Below, piece by piece: positions 1-5,521 of a DNA stretch of 5,521 nt. A model generated the notes under the pieces. That model was not told where the DNA came from. It was given only the letters and a program-made list of their open reading frames with translations, and made no database searches. Both the position numbers and the translations under genes were made by a program. Source of the DNA: an uncultured Gemmatimonadota bacterium (GTDB taxonomy: Bacteria; Gemmatimonadota; Gemmatimonadetes; Gemmatimonadales; Gemmatimonadaceae); NCBI GenBank assembly GCA_903906325.1, contig CAIVJV010000355.1, forward strand, positions 1 through 5,521, read 5' to 3'. Within the stretch, counting starts at the first letter, position 1. Each line of letters starts with the position of its first letter.

Positions 1-3000
1 AGCCGCACGAACGAGTATTGGATGGGGACCACCGGCGGCGGGGTCTGGAAGACCGTCGATGGCGGCGTCACCTGGCAGCCGATGACCGATCGGTATTTCG
101 GGGGGACGATCGGGGCGATCGGGGTGGCGGAGTCGAACCCGGACATCGTGTACGTCGGAGGGGGCGAGACCGACATCCGCGGGAACACCTCGCATGGCGA
201 CGGCCTCTGGAAGACGACCGATGGCGGCCGCACCTGGACGCTGATGGGGCTCAAGGAGACGCGCCATATCGGCCGAGTGCGCGTGCACCCCACGAACGCC
301 GACATCGTGTATGTCGCCGCACTCGGGCATGCCTTCGGGAACAACCCCGAGCGTGGGGTCTTCAAGACGACCGATGGTGGGAAGACGTGGGCGAAGGTCC
401 TCTATCGCAACGACTCGACCGGCGTCTGGGACCTGATCCTCGACCCGAGCGACCCGAACACGCTCTACGCGACCTTCTGGCACGCGTATCGTCGCCCCTG
501 GATGCTCAACTCCGGTGGCCCCGGGAGCGGGATCATGAAGTCGACCGATGGCGGGACCACCTGGCGCGAGATCAGCGGCAACCCGGGGCTCCCGAAGGGT
601 CTCTTGGGGAAGATCGGGCTCGCGATCTCGCCGGCGAACCCGAAGCGGATCTGGGCGCAGATCGAAGCCGATTCGGGCGGCACGTATCGTTCCGATGACG
701 CCGGTGCGACCTGGCAGTATCTGAATGGCGATCGCAACCTCCGGCAGCGGGCCTGGTACTACTCGCGTCTCGTCGCCGATCCGAAGGACACGAACGTGGT
801 GTATGGGCTCAACGTCTCGTTCTTCCGCTCGACGGATGGCGGCAAGAGCTGGCGGCAGCAGATCAGCGTCCCGCACGGGGACAACCATGATCTCTGGATC
901 GCGCCGAACGATCCGATGCGGATGGTGCAGGCCAATGACGGTGGCGCGAACGTCTCGTTCAACGGCGGACAGACCTGGAGCGAGCAGGACTTCGCCACGG
1001 CGCAGTTCTATCACGTCTCCACCACGAACCACTTCCCGTACAAGGTCTGCGGCGCGCAGCAGGACAATTCGACGCTCTGCGGGCCGAGCCGTCAGGCCGG
1101 GGGCATCAGCATCGGGGATTGGGATGACGCTGGCGGTGGGGAGTCGGGCTATGTGACCGCTGACCCCAAGCACCCGGACATCGTCTACGCCGGGAGCTAC
1201 TCCGGCTATCTCACGCGCAAGGACATGCGCACCGGGCTCGAGCGGAACATCAACGCCTGGCCCGACAATCCGATGGGATGGTCGTCGGAGGACATCAAGT
1301 ACAAGTTCCAATGGACCTTCCCGATCGTGATCTCGATGCACGATAACACGGTCCTCTATGCTGGCGGCTCAAGCCTCTTCCGCTCGACGAACGAGGGGCA
1401 GTCGTTCGACATCATCTCCCCGCCGCTCGCGCGCAACGACCCCACGACGCTCGGCCCCTCCGGTGGCCCGATCACCAAGGACCAGACCGGGGTCGAGACC
1501 TACGGGACGATCTTCACGCTCGCCGAGTCGCATCAGAGCAAGACCGTCCTCTGGGTGGGGACCGATGACGGGTATGTGCAGCTCTCGCGCGACGGCGGGA
1601 AGAATTGGAAGAACGTGACGCCGAAGGGGATCGGGGACTTCACCCGCATCTCGATCATCGAGGCGTCGCACTTCGCCGACGGGACCGCGTATCTCGCGGC
1701 GAACCGCTTCCAGCTCGACGACTTCCAGCCGCTCTTGTACAAGACGACCGATTTCGGGGCGACGTGGACCAAGATCGTCACCGGCATCCCGAGCGATGAG
1801 TTCACGCGCGTGATCCGTGAGGATCCTACGCGGCGCGGCCTGCTCTATGCGGGGACGGAGCGTGGGGTGTTCGTCTCGTTCGACGATGGGGCGCGGTGGC
1901 AGCGGCTCCAGGGGAATCTCCCGCCGGTGCCGGTGCACGACCTCGTGGTGAAGGAGGGGGATCTGATCGCGGGGACGCATGGGCGTTCCTTCTGGGTCCT
2001 CGACGATCTCTCCGCGCTCCGGCAGTCGATGCCGGCGGTGTTCGCGAAGCCGGCGCACCTCTTCGCGCCGCGTGATGCATATCGGATCGAGTGGGGGGGC
2101 GGTTTCGGTGGCGGCGGGATGCGGGGGCCGGGTGCTGCGGGGACCAACCCGGGCCAGAATCCGCCGACGGGGGTGATCGTGCGCTATCACCTCGCGACGG
2201 CGGGGCAGCCGGTGAAGTTCGAGTTCCTCGCGCCCGATGGCCGGGTCATCAAGACCTACGAGTCGGCGGACTCGGCGGCGTTGGCGGCGGAGCGGGCGGC
2301 GGCGCAGAACGCGCCGGCCGGTGGTCGCTTCGGGGGCGGGGCGGCCCAGCGTCCTGCGAACGCCGCGGGGATGAACAGCTTCGCCTGGGACATGCGGTAT
2401 CCCGATGCGAGCAGCTTCCGCGGGATGATCATGTGGGCGGGGTCGGTGCGTGGCCCGATCGCGCCGGCGGGGACCTACACCGTGCGGATGACGGTGGGGA
2501 CCGCCGCGCCGCAGGTCGCGACGTTCAAGCTGCTCAATGATCCGCGGACCACCGCGACCGAGGCCGAGCTCCTCGCGCAGTTCCAGTTCCTGATGAAGAT
2601 CCGCGACAAGACCACCGAGGCGAACGACGCCGTGAAGCAGGTGCGGTGGGTGCGCGCGGAGGCGGAGGATCGGCTCACCTCGGCGCCGCAGTTGCGGACC
2701 ATGGCGACCGCCTTGGACTCCGCGATGTCACGGATCGAGCGGGAGGTGTATCAGGTGAAGAATCAGAGCGGGCAGGATCCGCTCAACTTCCCGGTGCGTC
2801 TCAACAACCGGATCGCGGCGTTGAATGGGGTGGTGGCCTCGGGCCCGTATGGTCCCACCGCGCAGTCGCAGCAGGTCTTCGCCGAGCTCTCGACGGCGCT
2901 CGGGGTGCAGCTCACGCAGCTCAAGAAGGTCTTTGATTCGGATCTCAAGCGCTTCAACGATGAGCTGCAGAAGCTCGGGCTCGCGCCGATCGTCCCGAAG

Positions 3001-3075
3001 GCGGAGGAGAAGCCGGCGACGCGGCCCGCGCCGGTGATGGATGACGATCTCACGGGCGAGGTGGTGCCGCAGTGA
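1..3075 (+). CDS. Sortilin/Vps10-like BNR-repeat beta-propeller protein, 5' partial
   Basis: The frame is open from base 1 to the TGA at 3073-3075, giving 1024 visible residues. The codons before the ATG at 22 encode SRTNEYW, which runs smoothly into the first repeat, so that ATG is internal and the true start, with an expected signal peptide, lies upstream. Visible residues 1 to about 665 form the propeller, with nine good and two degenerate Asp-boxes (S/T-x-D-x-G-x-x-W). A conserved-looking GAQQDN segment lies near residue 352, flanked by two cysteines (350, 360). After a Gly-rich linker (about 699-707), residues 724-845 resemble a FlgD/FnIII-like beta-sandwich, ending in the typical PAGTYTVRM strand. 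The rest (about 846-1000) is probably helical, with a charged Pro/Glu/Asp tail. The family is usually called VPS10-domain or WD40/YVTN/BNR-like protein, about 1050-1100 residues, often exported. Asp-boxes are structural turns, so the glycosidase label sometimes given is unsupported here. Ligand and substrate are unknown. The stop overlaps the next gene. Confidence 0.92.
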   Translation, partial: SRTNEYWMGTTGGGVWKTVDGGVTWQPMTDRYFGGTIGAIGVAESNPDIVYVGGGETDIRGNTSHGDGLWKTTDGGRTWTLMGLKETRHIGRVRVHPTNADIVYVAALGHAFGNNPERGVFKTTDGGKTWAKVLYRNDSTGVWDLILDPSDPNTLYATFWHAYRRPWMLNSGGPGSGIMKSTDGGTTWREISGNPGLPKGLLGKIGLAISPANPKRIWAQIEADSGGTYRSDDAGATWQYLNGDRNLRQRAWYYSRLVADPKDTNVVYGLNVSFFRSTDGGKSWRQQISVPHGDNHDLWIAPNDPMRMVQANDGGANVSFNGGQTWSEQDFATAQFYHVSTTNHFPYKVCGAQQDNSTLCGPSRQAGGISIGDWDDAGGGESGYVTADPKHPDIVYAGSYSGYLTRKDMRTGLERNINAWPDNPMGWSSEDIKYKFQWTFPIVISMHDNTVLYAGGSSLFRSTNEGQSFDIISPPLARNDPTTLGPSGGPITKDQTGVETYGTIFTLAESHQSKTVLWVGTDDGYVQLSRDGGKNWKNVTPKGIGDFTRISIIEASHFADGTAYLAANRFQLDDFQPLLYKTTDFGATWTKIVTGIPSDEFTRVIREDPTRRGLLYAGTERGVFVSFDDGARWQRLQGNLPPVPVHDLVVKEGDLIAGTHGRSFWVLDDLSALRQSMPAVFAKPAHLFAPRDAYRIEWGGGFGGGGMRGPGAAGTNPGQNPPTGVIVRYHLATAGQPVKFEFLAPDGRVIKTYESADSAALAAERAAAQNAPAGGRFGGGAAQRPANAAGMNSFAWDMRYPDASSFRGMIMWAGSVRGPIAPAGTYTVRMTVGTAAPQVATFKLLNDPRTTATEAELLAQFQFLMKIRDKTTEANDAVKQVRWVRAEAEDRLTSAPQLRTMATALDSAMSRIEREVYQVKNQSGQDPLNFPVRLNNRIAALNGVVASGPYGPTAQSQQVFAELSTALGVQLTQLKKVFDSDLKRFNDELQKLGLAPIVPKAEEKPATRPAPVMDDDLTGEVVPQ
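52..1899 (+). repeat. BNR/Asp-box protein repeats within the propeller gene
   Basis: Eight-residue Asp-boxes start at bases 52 (TVDGGVTW), 214 (TTDGGRTW), 367 (TTDGGKTW), 541 (STDGGTTW), 691 (SDDAGATW), 829 (STDGGKSW), 1585 (SRDGGKNW), 1744 (TTDFGATW) and 1876 (SFDDGARW). Degenerate copies lie at 955 (SFNGGQTW) and 1384 (STNEGQSF). Several share the nucleotide core AAGACGACCGAT or a close variant. Spacing is about 140-175 bases for the first six. A gap from about 980 to 1380 then lacks boxes, which suggests two propeller lobes or blades without the turn motif. These are protein-fold repeats, not a DNA repeat array. Confidence 0.88.
3058..3064 (+). promoter_or_regulatory. Shine-Dalgarno-like site for the acetyltransferase GTG start
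   Basis: GAGGTGG lies in the last codons of the propeller gene, with 7 bases between it and the GTG at 3072. It is a reasonable purine-rich ribosome binding site, and it is the main sequence support for starting the acetyltransferase at 3072. The later in-frame GTG at 3129 is preceded by pyrimidines. Together with the 4-base stop/start overlap it suggests translational coupling. Confidence 0.45.
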
Positions 3076-3602
3076 GTGCTGGTGACGTGCCGCAGGGAAC
3101 GGGGGGCGCGGATCGCGCCCCCCTTCTCGTGCGTGACGCGACGGACGCCGACCATGCGACGGTGCTCGCGATGAACAATGCGGCGACCCCGAATGTGAAT
3201 GCGCTCGATCCGGCGCAGTGGGCCTGGCTCGTGGCGCACACGTTGCACTACCGCGTGGCGGAGGATGCGGAGGGGATCGCGGGGTTCCTCCTCTGTGTGC
3301 CGTCGGGGTTGCCGTATTGGAGTCAGAACTACGCCTGGTTCACGGCGCGGTTCCCTGACTTCTTATATATGGACCGCGTCGTCGTCGCACCGCGGGCACA
3401 GAATCGCGGGGTCGGGACGGCGCTCTACGATGATCTCCATGCGGCGGTGCACGGACGGTGGCCGCGGATCACCCTCGAGGTGAACCTCCGCCCCCCGAAT
3501 CCCGGGTCCCAGCGGTTCCATGAACGGCTCGGGTATCGCCCGATCGGTGTCCGTGAGTCGGACGGTGGGGCGTACGCCGTGCAGATGTACGAGCGTCCCT
3601 GA
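3072..3602 (+). CDS. GNAT-family N-acetyltransferase (COG3818-like)
   Basis: The product is 176 residues if it starts at the GTG at 3072, whose first bases overlap the preceding TGA (GTGA). The GNAT fold is visible. The first strand and helix are LLVRDATDADHATVLAMNN (18-36). The acetyl-CoA motif A follows strand DRVVV (101-105), with the pyrophosphate-binding Q-N-R-G-V-G at 110-115 (consensus Q/R-x-x-G-x-G/A). The C-terminal motif LEVN...N-x-x-S-x-x-F-H-x-x-L-GY covers 135-155. The sequence resembles the predicted acetyltransferases of COG3818. It should transfer acetyl from acetyl-CoA to an amine in the cytoplasm, but the acceptor cannot be read from sequence. The first 17 or so residues are Gly/Asp-rich, lie before the fold and contain a terminator-like hairpin, so a shorter protein from the GTG at 3129 (157 residues) or the GTG at 3087 is possible. 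The shortest form would trim the first beta strand. It may be co-transcribed with the propeller gene, with no evident functional link. Confidence 0.88.
   Translation: MSAGDVPQGTGGADRAPLLVRDATDADHATVLAMNNAATPNVNALDPAQWAWLVAHTLHYRVAEDAEGIAGFLLCVPSGLPYWSQNYAWFTARFPDFLYMDRVVVAPRAQNRGVGTALYDDLHAAVHGRWPRITLEVNLRPPNPGSQRFHERLGYRPIGVRESDGGAYAVQMYERP
3101..3128 (+). terminator. Terminator-like perfect GC hairpin downstream of the propeller gene
   Basis: GGGGGGCGCG (3101-3110) and CGCGCCCCCC (3114-3123) are perfect reverse complements separated by GAT, giving a 10-bp stem. The tail TTCTC follows, with only three T in five bases. The hairpin begins 25 bases after the propeller stop, a usual distance for an intrinsic terminator. 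Against this, the T tract is weak and the element falls inside the acetyltransferase reading frame if that gene starts at 3072. It could be a true terminator, a conditional one melted by translating ribosomes, or an mRNA 3'-end stabiliser. Confidence 0.5.
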
Positions 3603-3603
3603 T

Positions 3604-4515
3604 TCAGCTCCGGGCGGGGACGGTCCCGCCGTCCACCGCCATCCCCATCGCATGGATCCCCTTGTCGACGTAGATCGTCGCGCCGGTGATCCCGCTCGCG
3701 AGCGGTGAGCAGAGGAAGGCGGTCGCCGCCCCGACCTCGGTGGCCTCGAGGCGCTCGGTGAGCGGGGCGTTCCCCTCGCAGTAGGTCACCATGTCGTCGA
3801 TGATCCCGATGGCGCTCGCCGCGCGGGAGGCGTAGGGACCGGCGGAGACGGTGTTCACACGGATCCCGTACCGACGCCCGGCCTCGAAGGCGAGGACGCG
3901 CGTATCGCTCTCGAGGGCGGCCTTGGCGGAGGACATCCCGCCGCCATAGCCGGGGATCGCGCGCTCACTCGCCATGTAGGTGAGGGAGGCGACGGCGCCG
4001 CCGCGCCGCATGAGGGGCCCGAAGGCCCGGACCATCGACACGAGCGAGTAGGCACTCGCACTCACCGCGGCGAGATACCCTGCGCGCGAGGTGTCGATCA
4101 GCGCCTTCTTGACCTCGGGACCATTCGCGAGCGAGTGGACGAGGATATCGACCGAGCCCTCGCCGAAGTCGCTCCGCACGCGATCGGCGAGCCCGGTGAT
4201 CGAGAAGTCCCCGACGTCCTTGTAGCGCTTGTTCTCGCGCAGCTCGGCCGGCGCATCCTCCAGGGCATCAAAGACCGCGTCGAGGGGATAGATCTTCTCG
4301 AAGCTGAGGAGTGATCCATCCGCGAGCCGCCGCGACGCATCGAGCTTCCCGCGCTCCAGCAGGTTCAGGAAGATGTTGAGCGCCGGGGGCCAGGTGGCCA
4401 CGCAGACGGTCGCTCCCGCCTGGATCAGATGCTTGGCGATGGCCCAGCCGAAGCCGTTGTCGTCGGCGACACCCGCGACGAGGGCGCGCTTGCCGGAGAG
4501 GTCGATGGGGAGCAT
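3604..4515 (-). CDS. fabI: Enoyl-[acyl-carrier-protein] reductase (NADH), plant/chlamydial-type FabI
   Basis: The enzyme reduces trans-2-enoyl-ACP to acyl-ACP, the last step of each type II fatty-acid elongation cycle, in the cytoplasm. The start is the ATG at 4515, because MLPIDLSGKRALVAGVADDNG is the usual N-terminus of this subtype; the frame extends 40 codons further upstream, but into ywlC and without family resemblance. The 303 residues form a short-chain-dehydrogenase fold with a cofactor-binding GVADDNGFGWAIA at 15-27. The insert TWPPALNIFLNLLERGKLD near 41-59 is characteristic of plant and chlamydial enzymes and absent from the roughly 260-residue E. coli type. Catalytic residues are Tyr180, Tyr190 and Lys198, in LTYMASER...PGY and SSAKAALESDTR. 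The Tyr-x7-Lys spacing is that of plant enzymes, against Tyr-x6-Lys in E. coli. LVHSLANGPE (125-134) and GATIYVDKG (278-286) also match. No clear Shine-Dalgarno precedes the ATG, so translation may depend on coupling from ywlC, 17 bp upstream. Confidence 0.96.
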   Translation of the reverse strand: MLPIDLSGKRALVAGVADDNGFGWAIAKHLIQAGATVCVATWPPALNIFLNLLERGKLDASRRLADGSLLSFEKIYPLDAVFDALEDAPAELRENKRYKDVGDFSITGLADRVRSDFGEGSVDILVHSLANGPEVKKALIDTSRAGYLAAVSASAYSLVSMVRAFGPLMRRGGAVASLTYMASERAIPGYGGGMSSAKAALESDTRVLAFEAGRRYGIRVNTVSAGPYASRAASAIGIIDDMVTYCEGNAPLTERLEATEVGAATAFLCSPLASGITGATIYVDKGIHAMGMAVDGGTVPARS

Positions 4516-4532
4516 GGCGTGATATCGCTGGT

Positions 4533-5521
4533 TCAGGAGGGGGAGGCAAGGGGATGCGCGGCGCGGGCGAGACGATCCCGCACCCCCGCCCAGGAGGGAT
4601 CGTCTGGGGGGTGCTCCACGAAGATGTGTGCACATCCCGCGTCGTCGCAGGTGTGGAGCGCGTGGTAGAGCTCGGCGGCGTAGCCGATCGCATCGGACGC
4701 CAGTGCGAGATGCAGCACCTGGGGTGCGTCAGCCCGCTCGCGATGGGCGGCGCTCCAGGTGACGAGCCCGATGCGTGCGCCGTGGTCCGTGGGCGGCGCC
4801 GAATCGATCGCTTCCCGTAGCGCCGCGTCGATCGCTGCGGTCTCGACGAGGGTCACCGGCGCGCGCGGCGCGTAGTGCCGCGCGATCATCCCTGGTGACG
4901 GAAGGGGTGCCCCCTCCTCCGCTCGCGGCGCCGGATGCATGAGCGGACCGGTGACCTGCTCGATCTCGGCCTGCGTGATCGTCCCCGGTCGGAGGAGCGC
5001 GGGGACCGGCCCGGAGCAATCGACGACGGTGCTCTCGATCCCGACGGCGGTGCGTCCCCCGTCGAGGATGCAGTCGACGCGGTCGCCGAGGGAGCGCTCC
5101 ACCTGATCGGCGGTCACGGGGGAGAGCTCGGTGAAGCGATTCGCGCTCGGGGCGGCGATCGGGAGTCCCGTGGCCTCGAGCAGGGCGCGCGCGACGGGAT
5201 GCGCGGGGGACCGGATCGCGACGGCGGGACCGCCACCGGTGATCACGTCGGGGACGATCGCCCGGCGTGGCAGGACGATCGTGAGGGGGCCGGGCCAGAA
5301 GCGTTCCGCGAGCGCCTGTGCGACCGGCGACCATGTGGTCACGAGGGCGCGGGCCGCGTCGATATCCAGCACGTGCACGATCAACGGGTTGAAGGCAGGA
5401 CGTCCCTTCGCCGCGAAGATCCGCCGCACCGCCGCGGTGTCGAGTGCGTGTGCGCCGAGGCCGTAGACCGTCTCCGTGGGGAAGGCGACCAACCCGCCGG
5501 CGCGGAGGATCGCCGCGAGAT
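4533..5521 (-). CDS. ywlC: L-threonylcarbamoyladenylate synthase, two-domain Sua5/YwlC type, 5' partial
   Basis: The enzyme makes threonylcarbamoyl-AMP from threonine, bicarbonate and ATP. The TsaBDE machinery then transfers the group to A37 of ANN-decoding tRNAs (t6A). The frame is open to the window edge, and the first visible codons read LAAILRAGG-LVAFPTETVYGLG, the conserved YrdC N-terminus. The TTG at 5492 is therefore internal, and the true start is probably only 10-20 codons outside. Of 328 visible residues, about 1-185 are the YrdC domain: PTETVYGLG (14-22), KGRP (38-41), the long NPLIVHV strand, APSAN (123-127) and GIESTVVD (160-167). The linker SPGMIARHYAPRAP (208-221) is the Sua5 signature that covers the active site. 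The C-terminal Sua5 domain (about 222-320) ends with FVEHPPDD...AVRDRL-like sequence (here AGVRDRLARAA). Full two-domain length separates it from short E. coli TsaC (about 190 residues). The stop at 4533-4535 is 17 bp before fabI, so they probably share a transcript. Confidence 0.95.
   Translation of the reverse strand, partial: LAAILRAGGLVAFPTETVYGLGAHALDTAAVRRIFAAKGRPAFNPLIVHVLDIDAARALVTTWSPVAQALAERFWPGPLTIVLPRRAIVPDVITGGGPAVAIRSPAHPVARALLEATGLPIAAPSANRFTELSPVTADQVERSLGDRVDCILDGGRTAVGIESTVVDCSGPVPALLRPGTITQAEIEQVTGPLMHPAPRAEEGAPLPSPGMIARHYAPRAPVTLVETAAIDAALREAIDSAPPTDHGARIGLVTWSAAHRERADAPQVLHLALASDAIGYAAELYHALHTCDDAGCAHIFVEHPPDDPSWAGVRDRLARAAHPLASPS

Noticed and set aside
22..24. ATG at 22 as the start of the propeller protein
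   Set aside because: The open frame and repeat-family sequence continue to base 1, and there is no signal peptide after this ATG, so it is internal to a truncated gene.
52..1899. Repeated AAGACGACCGATGG cores as a DNA-level repeat or CRISPR-like array
   Set aside because: Spacing is irregular, the copies are in frame and encode Asp-boxes, and the intervening sequence is continuous protein.
1369..2190. Long minus-strand open frame (273 codons) opposite the propeller gene
   Set aside because: It is Arg/Pro/His-rich, low in hydrophobic residues and lacks any recognisable domain; it is a typical antisense shadow of a GC-rich gene.
3339..3370. TTCACG ... TATATAT, a promoter-like AT-rich patch in GC-rich DNA, including a rare TTA leucine codon
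   Set aside because: It encodes the conserved strand before motif A of the acetyltransferase (FLYMDRVVV), and no plus-strand gene follows that would need a promoter there.
3618..3634. GGACGG/CCGTCC hairpin just past the acetyltransferase stop, as a terminator
   Set aside because: The stem is only 6 bp, no T run follows, and it lies in the conserved 3' coding end of fabI; chance stems like this are common at this GC content.
4862..4884. 8-bp inverted repeat CGCGCGGC/GCCGCGCG
   Set aside because: It falls in the conserved ywlC linker (ARHYAPRAP) made of GC-rich Arg/Ala codons; coding explains it.
4729..5334. 201-codon minus-strand frame overlapping ywlC
   Set aside because: Its composition is extremely Arg/Asp/Gly-rich and it lies wholly inside ywlC in another frame, so it is a shadow.
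5490..5492. TTG as the start of ywlC
   Set aside because: The codons upstream encode LAAILRAGG, part of the conserved YrdC N-terminus, so the gene continues past the window edge.

Overview
The window is GC-rich with strong G/C preference at third codon positions, and is almost wholly coding. It carries four chromosomal-type bacterial genes. Three traits together suggest an environmental bacterium of the Gemmatimonadota/Acidobacteriota kind: a large exported sortilin/Vps10-like BNR-repeat protein, a plant/chlamydial-type enoyl-ACP reductase, and a two-domain Sua5-type threonylcarbamoyl-AMP synthase. That lineage call is inference from gene content and composition. No rRNA or marker gene here proves it.

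Layout. Plus strand: 1-3075 is the 3' part of a beta-propeller gene whose start and expected signal peptide lie upstream of the window. It overlaps by 4 bases (GTGA) a GNAT acetyltransferase gene at 3072-3602. A perfect 10-bp GC hairpin with a short pyrimidine tail (3101-3128) lies just after the propeller stop and inside the first codons of the acetyltransferase reading frame. It looks like a terminator and makes the acetyltransferase start uncertain. Minus strand: ywlC/sua5 (4533-5521, 5' end beyond the window) is followed after 17 bp by fabI (3604-4515), probably as one transcript. The two gene pairs converge tail to tail with a single base (3603) between the stop codons.

Function. ywlC (first step of the tRNA t6A37 modification) and fabI (last reductive step of each fatty-acid elongation cycle) are housekeeping genes. 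The propeller protein is probably secreted or periplasmic, with unknown ligand. The acetyltransferase has no assignable substrate. There are no mobile elements, CRISPR arrays, RNA genes or foreign-looking islands, and there is no intergenic stretch longer than 17 bp. I see no convincing new multi-gene system. The most useful loose ends are the hairpin/start conflict, the plant-type FabI, and the extremely tight convergent junction.
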